The position numbers and the translations under genes were made by a program. Of a DNA stretch of 64,000 nucleotides, positions 38,326-46,431 are shown in pieces. The notes under the pieces were generated by a model, which saw nothing but the letters and a program-made list of their open reading frames with translations, searched no databases and had not been told where the DNA came from. Source of the DNA: CAYRDK01 sp043819345 (lineage in GTDB: Bacteria > Omnitrophota > Gorgyraeia > Velamenicoccales > Velamenicoccaceae); the NCBI GenBank assembly GCA_043819345.1, contig JBDREX010000007.1, positions 1 to 64,000 on the forward strand, in the 5' to 3' direction. The stretch's first letter is position 1. The number at the start of each line of letters is the position of its first letter.

Positions 38326-39735
38326 ATGAAGAAAGTATTAAACGATCATAATTTTTGTGTCCTTTTGGCAGGTGGGTCAGGGACGCGCTTTTGGCCTCAA
38401 AGCCGTACTTTGGAGCCAAAACAATTCTTGTCTCTGCACGAAAAGAAAAGCCTTTTTGAGAAAACTCTGGATCGCACGGTTTCCCTTTTTAAGCCCGAGA
38501 AAATTTTTATCGTAACGAGTGAGCTTTACAAGCATCATATTCAGGAAATGATTCATCTCTATAAGATTCCTTTGGACAACATTATTTTTGAGCCTGTCCC
38601 TAAGAATACGGCTCCTTCTGTTGGCCTTGCTGTTCGTCTGATTTCTCTCATTGATACAAAAGCGCGAATTTGTGTGTTACCCTGCGACCATTTTATTAAG
38701 AACAAAGCCCGGTTTTTGCAGTTATTAAAAAAGGCTTTATCGGAATGTCATAGATCACTGATCATCTTAGGTATTCCTCCGCATCGGCCTGCCACAGGTT
38801 ATGGCTACATTAAGGTTAATCAAAAAAGGCCTTTGGATGGAGTTTTGAGGGTGGATAAGTATTGCGAAAAGCCTGATTTGAAGACGGCAAAGCGTTTTTT
38901 AAAAAGTGGTTGTTATTATTGGAATAGTGGTATTTTTGTGGGTGATTGCGATGTTTTTATGCGCGAGATCAAAAAATGTTTATATCCTTTATACCAGAAG
39001 CTTATGTGTATATCTGCGATTTCAGATATTGATAAAGTTTGGAAGTCTGTTGCGGCAATATCTTTTGATTATGCTGTTTTGGAGAAGACCACATCTTTGA
39101 ACATGATAAAAGCCTCAAATTTAGGATGGTCTGATTTGGGAAGCTGGCAGGCATGGGACGAGCTTTTGTCCAAGGATAAAGAGAATAATGTTTTAATGGG
39201 TGACATTGTGAATATCGGCAGCCGTAATGTTACTGCTTTAGGAAAGCAGCGTCTGATGGCTTTTTTAGGGGTAGAAGATTTGATCGTGGTAGACACCCCG
39301 GATGCCTTGTTGGTGACTAAAAAAGATCACTCAGAGGAAGTTAAAAAGGTTGTTGAGATTCTTAAAGCAAATCATCGGCATGAACATTATATTCATCGCA
39401 GGACGAAACGGCCTTGGGGCAGTTATACGGTTTTAGATATTGGTATTGGGTTTAAGATTAAATTAATTGAAGTGTTGCCTCAAAAGGCATTGAGCCTTCA
39501 GCTGCATAAGAAGCGTAGCGAACACTGGGTTGTTGTCGAAGGCAGGGCAAAGGTTATTAAGGATGAAGATGTTTCATTTGTTGAGGTTAATGAAAGTACT
39601 TTTATTCCTCCATTGTGCCCTCATCGGTTAATTAATCCGGAGAATTCTATTCTAAAGATTGTGGAGGTTCAGGCAGGTAGCTATTTAGAAGAAGATGATA
39701 TTATCAGATTGAAAGATGATTTTTGCAGGTTGTGA
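38326..39735 (+). CDS. manC: Bifunctional mannose-1-phosphate guanylyltransferase / mannose-6-phosphate isomerase type
   Basis: Makes GDP-mannose. Residues about 1-280 are the nucleotidyltransferase domain: CVLLAGGSGTRFWPQSRTLEPKQFL, VPKNTAPSVGLA, VLPCDHFI and EKPDLKTAKRFLKSGCYYWNSGIF. The C-terminal cupin domain of the type II phosphomannose isomerase group follows: RPWGSYTVLDIG, GFKIKLIEVLPQKALSLQLH, HWVVVEGRAKVI, and PHRLINP. The 469 residues match ManC/AlgA. It is eight bases after rfbB and ends before a promoter-containing gap. Confidence 0.93.
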   Translation: MKKVLNDHNFCVLLAGGSGTRFWPQSRTLEPKQFLSLHEKKSLFEKTLDRTVSLFKPEKIFIVTSELYKHHIQEMIHLYKIPLDNIIFEPVPKNTAPSVGLAVRLISLIDTKARICVLPCDHFIKNKARFLQLLKKALSECHRSLIILGIPPHRPATGYGYIKVNQKRPLDGVLRVDKYCEKPDLKTAKRFLKSGCYYWNSGIFVGDCDVFMREIKKCLYPLYQKLMCISAISDIDKVWKSVAAISFDYAVLEKTTSLNMIKASNLGWSDLGSWQAWDELLSKDKENNVLMGDIVNIGSRNVTALGKQRLMAFLGVEDLIVVDTPDALLVTKKDHSEEVKKVVEILKANHRHEHYIHRRTKRPWGSYTVLDIGIGFKIKLIEVLPQKALSLQLHKKRSEHWVVVEGRAKVIKDEDVSFVEVNESTFIPPLCPHRLINPENSILKIVEVQAGSYLEEDDIIRLKDDFCRL

Positions 39736-39791
39736 AGAAATTTCATGGTGTTTTTTGTTATAAATCTTGCCATTTTAGTGACATCTTCCGC

Positions 39792-39820
39792 TTGCCTGTC
39801 TTTTATAAAATTGATATAAT
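39792..39820 (+). promoter_or_regulatory. Sigma-70 promoter inside the polysaccharide locus
   Basis: TTGCCT at 39792-39797, a 17-base spacer and the consensus TATAAT at 39815-39820. It would start transcription near 39827, about 58 bases before the aminotransferase gene, defining a second transcription unit in the locus. Confidence 0.7.
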
Positions 39821-39884
39821 AAAACAATTCTTTTTGGACGATTTTTGTTAAAACCCAGGTATTTTGGGTGGGAAAGGGTGGATC

Positions 39885-40988
39885 GTGATTCCATTTGTTG
39901 ATCTAAAAGCTCAATATCAGATGATTCAGGATGAAGTCCATGTACAGATGCAGGATGTGCTGAATCGTACAAACTTTATCTTGGGTGACGCGGTGGTTGA
40001 GTTTGAAAAAAAGTTTGCAACTTTTTGTGATGCAGCATATTGTGTTGGAGTTGCTTCTGGGACAGATGCTTTGCATTTATCGCTTAAGGCTTTAGGTGTT
40101 GGGCCTGGGGATGAGGTAATTGTTCCTGCTAATACTTTTGTGGCGACTGTTTTAGCTGTTTCCTATGCTGGGGCCAGGCCGGTTTTGGTAGATGTAGAGC
40201 CCCATAGCTATAATATGGATCTGGAGCTTCTTCAAAAACGAATTACTCCAAAAACCAAGGCTATTATTCCTGTCCATCTTTATGGCCGTCCTGTTGATAT
40301 GAATCGGCTTTGTGCGATTGCGCGTCATCATGGCATAACAATTGTTGAGGATGATTGTCAGGCACATGGAGCGATGTGGCAAGGGCGAAAAGTTGGTTCT
40401 TTTGGCCTTATGGGCTGTTTTTCTTTTTATCCGGGAAAAAACCTGGGAGCTTATGGGGATGGCGGGGCAGTTGTAACATCTGATGAAAAATTAGCCAATA
40501 CGCTAAGAATGTTGAGAAATTATGGGTCGCCTAAAAAGTATAGCCATGATTTTATTGGCTTTAACAGCAGGTTGGATACGATACAGGCATCTGTATTGAA
40601 TGTGAAATTGAAGTATTTGGATGATTGGAATAAGAAGCGGTTTCAAAACGCGAAATTATACAATCACAAGCTTGAATCTGTTGGCGATATTGTTGTGCCA
40701 GATTTAGATGGTGTGAATTCCCATGTGTTTCATCTTTATGTTATCCGAACTAAAAAAAGAGATGAGTTGCTGAGATTTTTAAATGACCACCAGGTTCAGG
40801 CAGGCATACATTATCCTATTCCCATTTATCGATTAAAAGCTTATGAGTTTTTAGGTGAAAACAAAAATGATTTTCCCGTCACGGAACAGTTTTCTCAGGA
40901 GATACTGTCTTTGCCTATGTTTGCCGAGTTAACGGAAACACAAATTGATGAAGTGGTCGGCCTTATTAAAGAATTTTTTAATAGATAA
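39885..40988 (+). CDS. DegT/DnrJ/EryC1/StrS sugar aminotransferase
   Basis: A 368-residue PLP-dependent transaminase adding an amino group to a keto sugar nucleotide. MIPFVDLKAQYQMI at the N-terminus, GVASGTDALHLSLKALGVGPGDEVIVPANTF, VEDDCQAHGAMWQGRKVG and SFYPGKNLGAYGDGGAV, with the PLP Lys at 185, fit the QdtB/FdtB/DesV (3-amino) subgroup more than WbpE. The start is GTG at 39885, preceded by AAAGGGTGG; a TTG at 39864 is less likely. It is followed by an oxidoreductase and an acyltransferase, suggesting an N-acylated amino sugar. Confidence 0.92.
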   Translation: MIPFVDLKAQYQMIQDEVHVQMQDVLNRTNFILGDAVVEFEKKFATFCDAAYCVGVASGTDALHLSLKALGVGPGDEVIVPANTFVATVLAVSYAGARPVLVDVEPHSYNMDLELLQKRITPKTKAIIPVHLYGRPVDMNRLCAIARHHGITIVEDDCQAHGAMWQGRKVGSFGLMGCFSFYPGKNLGAYGDGGAVVTSDEKLANTLRMLRNYGSPKKYSHDFIGFNSRLDTIQASVLNVKLKYLDDWNKKRFQNAKLYNHKLESVGDIVVPDLDGVNSHVFHLYVIRTKKRDELLRFLNDHQVQAGIHYPIPIYRLKAYEFLGENKNDFPVTEQFSQEILSLPMFAELTETQIDEVVGLIKEFFNR

Positions 40989-41006
40989 TTACTTTTGGAG
41001 TATTGA

Positions 41007-42044
41007 ATGAAAAAAGAAAATTCCATGTCAAAAATGAAAATTGGCCTTATTGGTTATGGTTATTGGGGGCCTAATTTTGCAAGAGTTATTAATGAATCAA
41101 ATGATTGCTGTTTAAAGTATTGCTGTGATGTGAATGAGGCCGCTTTACAAAGAATCAAGTCCAAGTATCCTCAGGTCGTCGCTTCAAGGGATTACCATGA
41201 TATTTTAAAAGATGATACGATTGATGCCGTCATTGTTGTTTCGCCAACAAGGACTCATTTTGCGATTGCTAAAGATTGCCTTATGGCAAAGAAACATGTG
41301 TTGGTCGAAAAACCCATAACTCAAACGACGCAAGAAGCTCAGGAGTTGATTCGTTTAGCAGAGGAAAATGGGGTTGTTTTGATGGTTGGCCATGTTTTTC
41401 TTTTTAATCCGGCAGTGCGGTTTATAGAAAAAGCGATCGATGAAGGGGAATTAGGCCGCCTGAGGCACCTTCATTTTCAGCGCAGAAGCCTAGGTCCTAT
41501 CAGGAAGGATGTTAATGTACTCTGGGATTTAGCTCCGCACGATATTTCCATGGCTTTACGGTTTATCAAAAAGCCCCCGGTTTCTGTTATCGCTTCCGGA
41601 GAAGTTTTTCTGCAGGACAATATTCATGATATTGTGTCCTTGAGTATTAAATTTTGTGATTCTATTATGGTAAATATGATTTTTAGTTGGATTGATCCGG
41701 TTAAGATTAGAGATGTTGCTATTGTTGGTGACAAAAAGATGATTCTTTTTGACGATGTTAATCAGACAGAGAAAATCCGCATTTTTAACAAGAATGCGAA
41801 TATTATCCGTGATACATGCGATGTAAGTTTCGGTGAATACCAGATTTCGCTTCACTCCGGAGATGTTTTTATTCCTTCCATCGCTAATAAAGAACCACTG
41901 AAAGAGGAGTTGAATCATTTTCTTGAGTGTGTTCGGGGTTCAAAGAAACCGTTGACAGATGGGGAAAATGGTCTAGAAGTTGTTAAGGTTCTTTGCGCGG
42001 TTCAGGAATCATTAGACAACCATTCAAAAATGGTAAAGATATAA
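41007..42044 (+). CDS. Gfo/Idh/MocA sugar oxidoreductase
   Basis: A 345-residue NAD(P)-dependent sugar dehydrogenase. IGLIGYGYWGPNFARVI is the dinucleotide site, and VVSPTRTHFAIAKDCLMAKKHVLVEKPIT contains the EKP catalytic motif. VLWDLAPHDISMALRF carries the second catalytic region. Proteins of this group, such as WlbA/WbpB, oxidise C3 of UDP-GlcNAc uronate before amination. GGAG about eight bases before the ATG at 41007 supports the start; inner ATGs at 41025 and 41034 are possible. Confidence 0.9.
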   Translation: MKKENSMSKMKIGLIGYGYWGPNFARVINESNDCCLKYCCDVNEAALQRIKSKYPQVVASRDYHDILKDDTIDAVIVVSPTRTHFAIAKDCLMAKKHVLVEKPITQTTQEAQELIRLAEENGVVLMVGHVFLFNPAVRFIEKAIDEGELGRLRHLHFQRRSLGPIRKDVNVLWDLAPHDISMALRFIKKPPVSVIASGEVFLQDNIHDIVSLSIKFCDSIMVNMIFSWIDPVKIRDVAIVGDKKMILFDDVNQTEKIRIFNKNANIIRDTCDVSFGEYQISLHSGDVFIPSIANKEPLKEELNHFLECVRGSKKPLTDGENGLEVVKVLCAVQESLDNHSKMVKI

Positions 42045-42046
42045 TT

Positions 42047-42538
42047 ATGGATACTTATGATATTTTAAATATTGATTCTCCAAAAAAGACGATTCGGCAA
42101 GTTCATGTTGGAGATAATGTCAGAATTCATGATTTTGTTAACCTGTACGAGTGCCGGATAGGTTCTGAGAGTATGATCGGGGCTTTTGTTGAGATCCAGA
42201 AGGGCGTCAGTATTGGTCAGCGATGCCGTGTTCAATCGCATACCTTTATTTGCGAAGGAGTGACAATTGAAGATGAGGTTTTTGTAGGGCACGGCGTGAT
42301 GTTTATTAACGATAAAGAGCCCTCTATTGAAAAAACATTGAATAAAACGTGGACACTTGAGCCGGTTTTGATTAAACAGGGTGCTGTGATTGGTAGTGGG
42401 GCTGTGATTATGGCTGGTGTAACAATTGGAGCTGGCGCTTTGATTGGAGCAGGAAGCGTTGTTACAAAGGATGTTGAAGACCGAGCTGTTGTGATGGGTG
42501 TGCCGGCAAGGCGTCATTTTAAAAAAAAGAAAGAGTAG
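42047..42538 (+). CDS. Left-handed beta-helix acyltransferase (WbpD/WlbB-like)
   Basis: A 163-residue hexapeptide-repeat acyltransferase, probably acetyl-CoA dependent. Repeats run through the whole protein (IGSESMIGAFVEIQKGVSIGQRC, VEDEVFVGHGV-like turns, IGSGAVIMAGVTIGAGALIGAGSVVTKDV) with GVPAR near the end as in WbpD, WlbB and QdtC. The conserved FINDKEP segment sits in the active-site loop. The start at 42047 gives a normal length; a longer frame begins inside the upstream gene. It would N-acylate the amino sugar made by the preceding enzymes. Confidence 0.9.
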   Translation: MDTYDILNIDSPKKTIRQVHVGDNVRIHDFVNLYECRIGSESMIGAFVEIQKGVSIGQRCRVQSHTFICEGVTIEDEVFVGHGVMFINDKEPSIEKTLNKTWTLEPVLIKQGAVIGSGAVIMAGVTIGAGALIGAGSVVTKDVEDRAVVMGVPARRHFKKKKE

Positions 42539-42544
42539 TGTCAT

Positions 42545-43558
42545 TTGGAAAGCAAGATAAAAAGCGATCTGTTGTCTTTGACCTTTGTGATTCCTGTCTT
42601 GAATGCGAGTCAGCATTTAGCGTGCTGTTTGAAAAGTATAAGAGACCAGGATTATCCTAAAGAAAAGGTTGAAATCTTCATTGTTGATGGCGGATCTACC
42701 GATACTACGATAGAGATTGCTACGGAATTTGGGGCTAAAGTTTTACATAATGAAAAACGATTAGCTGAGTACGGGGTTCAGCTTGGCGTAGGAGAAGCAA
42801 CAAGTGATCTTTTAGTAGTTTTTGCCGCGGACAATGAGTTGGTTGGAAGAGATTGGGCCGCGAAGGTTGTGGATGTTTTTCGCATATATAAAGATGTTTC
42901 TGCTGTTTGGGGGAGGTTGGCTTCCGGCAGGTATGACCCCTTTTTAAATAAGTATTTTGAATTAGTCCAGAGTGACCCTTTGAATTGGTTTTTAAATCAG
43001 AATTTGACTTATTATCGAGCAAAGTCATTGAATACTCGCGCGGAGTTTTTTAAATTTGATGTTGATCCGCTAAAACCTCTTGTGTGGGGTGCTAATGGCT
43101 TAACTTACCGGACCAAGTGTATCAAATCTATTTGGCAGCAAAGTGGTTACCTGGGCGATAACGATGCTTTTCAATCCATGATTGAACGAGGGGATCGTCA
43201 GGTTGTCTATTTTAATACCCCTTTTGTTTATCATCATCATGTTGCGGCTTTAGGGGATTGGATTAATAAGTGGAAAAGAAACTTTTTTTGTCATCTAACA
43301 GATAAACATCAGACCCGGAATATGAATTGGGTTTTTGTGAAAGGTTTTAAAAAGAAAGTTTTTATTTGGTCTATCTATTGTATTATTCCTATTTTTTCGT
43401 TGAGTGATAGTCTTCTGAGAGCTTTCAGAGATCGTAATTTATTTTGGCTTTGCCATCCTTTTGTGAGTCTTACACAGTTTTTGACTTACGTTTATTTGGT
43501 TATGATGACGCAAAAAGGCCGGCGTTTTATTATGTCGAAACTATTTAAATTTGCCTGA
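42545..43558 (+). CDS. Family 2 glycosyltransferase with C-terminal hydrophobic segment
   Basis: A 337-residue GT2. TFVIPVLNASQHLACCLKSI, IFIVDGGSTDTTIEIA and VVFAADNELVGRDWA (metal site) are seen at the N-terminus, WGANGLTYRTKC in the acceptor half and hydrophobic stretches near the C-terminus (VFIWSIYCIIPIFSL, FLTYVYLVMM). The start is TTG at 42545 with GAAAGAG about ten bases before; no in-frame ATG is close. The donor and linkage are unknown. Confidence 0.83.
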   Translation: MESKIKSDLLSLTFVIPVLNASQHLACCLKSIRDQDYPKEKVEIFIVDGGSTDTTIEIATEFGAKVLHNEKRLAEYGVQLGVGEATSDLLVVFAADNELVGRDWAAKVVDVFRIYKDVSAVWGRLASGRYDPFLNKYFELVQSDPLNWFLNQNLTYYRAKSLNTRAEFFKFDVDPLKPLVWGANGLTYRTKCIKSIWQQSGYLGDNDAFQSMIERGDRQVVYFNTPFVYHHHVAALGDWINKWKRNFFCHLTDKHQTRNMNWVFVKGFKKKVFIWSIYCIIPIFSLSDSLLRAFRDRNLFWLCHPFVSLTQFLTYVYLVMMTQKGRRFIMSKLFKFA

Positions 43559-43573
43559 AGAATTGAGGTTAAG

Positions 43574-44368
43574 ATGAAAGTTATAATTTTATGTGGAGGG
43601 CAGGGAACAAGGATTAGAGATGTATCCGAAATCTTGCCTAAACCGATGTTGCCCATTGGAGATCGGCCGATTTTGTGGCATATTATGAAGATTTACGCGC
43701 AATACGGTTTCAAGGATTTTGTGCTGTGTTTGGGTTATAAGGGGTGGGCGATCAAAGAGTATTTTTTGAACTATTTTGCGAATCTTTCGGATTTTACGGT
43801 CAAATTGGACCAGAAGGATTCTATCCTCTTTCATGACCAGCCCCGGGAAGATTGGAGTATTACTTTGGCCAATACGGGTGAGAAAGCGCAGACGGCTGCC
43901 AGAATAGGCAGGGTAGGCCGTTATTTGGAAAATGACAGTGATGATGTTTTTGGTGTGACTTATGGAGATGGTATTGCGGACGTTGATATAAAAAAGTTAT
44001 ATGATGCTCATCGGCGTTCAAAGCGGTTGGCTACGATTACGGGCGTTCGCCCTTCCGGGCGTTTTGGTGAGGTTGAGGTTGATGAGGATGGCATCGTAAA
44101 GGAGTTTAATGAGAAGCCGAATGTTTGTTCAGGTTTGATCAATGGTGGTTTTATGATTTTTTCGAAGGAAGTTTTAAAAAAGTATTTTTCCGATGATGAG
44201 AATTTAGTCTTAGAAAGGGATGTTCTGCCTCGATTGGTTGAAGATAAACAGTTGGCCATATATGAGCATAACGGTTTTTGGCAGTGTATTGATACTTTTC
44301 GCGAGTATACCGAATTGAACGAGATGTGGAGACAGGAAAAAGCGCCTTGGAAGATCTGGCGGCCGTAG
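43574..44368 (+). CDS. rfbF: Glucose-1-phosphate cytidylyltransferase (RfbF)
   Basis: First step of the CDP-deoxysugar branch, making CDP-glucose. VIILCGGQGTRIRDVSEILPKPMLPIGDRPILWHIMKIYAQYG is the enzyme's signature; FVLCLGYKGWAIKEYF, VTYGDGIADVDI, GRFGEVEVDEDGIVKEFNEKPN and WQCIDTFREYTELNEMW continue the match. The 264 residues agree with RfbF/DdhA. It is followed by a glycosyltransferase and rfbG. Confidence 0.95.
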   Translation: MKVIILCGGQGTRIRDVSEILPKPMLPIGDRPILWHIMKIYAQYGFKDFVLCLGYKGWAIKEYFLNYFANLSDFTVKLDQKDSILFHDQPREDWSITLANTGEKAQTAARIGRVGRYLENDSDDVFGVTYGDGIADVDIKKLYDAHRRSKRLATITGVRPSGRFGEVEVDEDGIVKEFNEKPNVCSGLINGGFMIFSKEVLKKYFSDDENLVLERDVLPRLVEDKQLAIYEHNGFWQCIDTFREYTELNEMWRQEKAPWKIWRP

Positions 44369-44386
44369 GTGTTTTTAGAAAAGGCT

Positions 44387-45406
44387 ATGAAAGAACTTAA
44401 ATTTAGTGTTTGCCTTCCGACGTATAACATGGGGCCTTTGCTAGGGGCGACTATAGAAAATATCCTTAATCAAACCTTTCAAAATTTTGAATTGATAATT
44501 TCAGATAATTGTTCGCAGGATGAGACGGAAAGAATAGTAAAAAGTTTTAGTGACCCCCGTATTAAGTACTTCAGGAATGACATTAATCTAGGTTATTTTG
44601 GGAATTTAGAGCAGTGTATGAGGTTGGCATCGGGTGAAATAATTTTTTTGATGTCGGCAAAGAGTTTGCTTTCCAAAGACGCTTTATTTAGGACAAATCA
44701 AGCTTTTCATATCTGTGAAGATGTTGGCGCGGTTACACGGCCTTACTACTGGTTTGGCCAGAGTTTTTCTGTTCCTGTGCGGATTAAAGCCCGTTATGCT
44801 AAGGAAAATGATCTGGTTGTTTCACTGGATAGTGATTTAAAAGATATTATAGCTGTTTTTCATACATTGGATAATCCGGCAGGGCTTGCTTTCAGGCGTC
44901 AATATATGGATGTTGGTTTTCATCGGGATGCTTTTGTTGAGTTTACTTATCCATTTGCCTCTATTTTGAAAAAGCACAAGGTCGTCCTATTGAAAGATTA
45001 TATAATGGCTTGTCCGGCTTTGGAGTATAGCGGATCTCAAAATCCTGCTGTTTATGAAAAATCTCCTGTTCAGTGCTGGGTGGACCTTTTTTGCGGTATT
45101 TTTAACGACGACGGCCGTTGTATATCTGTTCAAAAAGGATGTGTAGAGAATTTTGTGGCAACAAACTATATAGGTTTAGTGCAGATTCGTAATTATGCAA
45201 GGAGATATACTTATCTATTGCGTGAAATCGCGCTTTTGTTGAGGTACCGATGGAAAAATATTTATAATTTTCAGTTCTGGTTTTATAGTTTAGGTACGAT
45301 GTTGATGCCGCGAAAGATTTTAAAATTTTTAGTCAAAGAGTATAAGAAGAAAGTTTCTGCAAAAATTCTAGAAGGCCATCTGGATGAGATTTGTCTAAAA
45401 CTCTGA
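44387..45406 (+). CDS. Family 2 glycosyltransferase
   Basis: A GT2 of about 339 residues. FSVCLPTYNMGPLLGATIENILNQTFQNFELIISDNCSQDET is the nucleotide-binding half; ASGEIIFLMSAKSLLSKD replaces the usual DxD region, so the metal site is atypical. The C-terminal part is basic and carries a short hydrophobic segment. The ATG at 44387 is chosen because the protein then starts like its family; a GTG at 44369, one base after the rfbF stop, would add six residues. Confidence 0.82.
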   Translation: MKELKFSVCLPTYNMGPLLGATIENILNQTFQNFELIISDNCSQDETERIVKSFSDPRIKYFRNDINLGYFGNLEQCMRLASGEIIFLMSAKSLLSKDALFRTNQAFHICEDVGAVTRPYYWFGQSFSVPVRIKARYAKENDLVVSLDSDLKDIIAVFHTLDNPAGLAFRRQYMDVGFHRDAFVEFTYPFASILKKHKVVLLKDYIMACPALEYSGSQNPAVYEKSPVQCWVDLFCGIFNDDGRCISVQKGCVENFVATNYIGLVQIRNYARRYTYLLREIALLLRYRWKNIYNFQFWFYSLGTMLMPRKILKFLVKEYKKKVSAKILEGHLDEICLKL

Positions 45407-45430
45407 AAAGAGACATTAAGGTTGTGCTTT

Positions 45431-46411
45431 ATGAAAAATTATTGGAAAAATAGGAAAGTTCTTGTGACAGGGCATGAGGGTTTTTTAGGATCATGGCTGG
45501 TCAAAACACTTCTAGAGCGCAAAGCGATTGTTGTTGGCCTTGATAAAATCGCAGGCCGTCCGATCATTGTTTTGAATGGCCTGAGAAACAGCATATCAAG
45601 TGTTAAGGCGGATGTGGCGCAGCTAGGTTCTATGAAAAAGATATTCTTAGCATATCGCCCTGAAGTAGTTTTTCATTTGGCCGCTGAGGCCATTGTTGAT
45701 AAGGCCAAAGAGAACGCGCGTTTAACATTTAAATCTAATATTGAAGGAACATGGAATATTTTAGAAGCTGCCCTTGAGTGCGGTGGTGTTAAATCAATTG
45801 TGATCGCTTCCAGCGATAAAGCTTACGGGAGCCATCCTCATCTGCCTTATGCGGAAGATTATCCATTGATGGGCCGTAATCCTTATGATGTTTCAAAAAG
45901 CTGCGCGGACCTTATCGCATATTCTTATTGGCACACCTATAAACTGCCTGTGGCTGTGACGCGTTGCGGTAATATCTATGGCCCGGGAGAATATAATTTT
46001 TCAAGAATTGTTCCTGATACGATTAGAAGCATTTTGAAGCAAAAAACACTTTTGATACGAAGCGATGGAACATTTACGCGGGATTATGTGCATGTGCGGG
46101 ATATCGTGGCAGGATATATGCTTTTAGCTGAAAAGATGAAGCCGCTGAAGTTGGGCGGAGAGGCTTTTAATTTTAGTTGTGAAAGGCCGATGTCTGTCAT
46201 TGAGGTCGTTGAGAAGCTTTGTCGGCTTACGGATAAAAAGCTCAAATACAAGATTCTTAACCGTGCTAAATATGAGATTCAACATCAGTTTTTATCCTCT
46301 AAGAAGGCCAGGAAAGTTTTAGGTTGGAAACCACAGCACAGTATTGAAAATGGATTTTTGGATACATATCAGTGGTATAAAGAGTTTTTTTCAATTGGTA
46401 AGCTTATTTGA
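45431..46411 (+). CDS. rfbG: CDP-glucose 4,6-dehydratase (RfbG)
   Basis: Converts CDP-glucose to CDP-4-keto-6-deoxyglucose. VLVTGHEGFLGSWLVKTLLERKAIVVGLD is the NAD site with the GHxGFxGSW pattern of RfbG, then HLAAEAIVDKA, ASSDKAYG and NPYDVSKSCADLIAYSYWHTY (YxxxK), and RDYVHVRDIVAGYM. The 326-residue length is a little short against enterobacterial RfbG. ATG at 45431 with AAGG nine bases upstream is preferred over TTG at 45422. Confidence 0.9.
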   Translation: MKNYWKNRKVLVTGHEGFLGSWLVKTLLERKAIVVGLDKIAGRPIIVLNGLRNSISSVKADVAQLGSMKKIFLAYRPEVVFHLAAEAIVDKAKENARLTFKSNIEGTWNILEAALECGGVKSIVIASSDKAYGSHPHLPYAEDYPLMGRNPYDVSKSCADLIAYSYWHTYKLPVAVTRCGNIYGPGEYNFSRIVPDTIRSILKQKTLLIRSDGTFTRDYVHVRDIVAGYMLLAEKMKPLKLGGEAFNFSCERPMSVIEVVEKLCRLTDKKLKYKILNRAKYEIQHQFLSSKKARKVLGWKPQHSIENGFLDTYQWYKEFFSIGKLI

Positions 46412-46431
46412 AATGAGAGGAGATACGAAAA

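Noticed and set aside
42065..42616. 183-residue minus-strand frame across the hexapeptide acyltransferase
   Set aside because: It is a shadow of the hexapeptide repeats; its His/Asn/Ser-rich translation resembles no protein family and the + strand gene is unambiguous.
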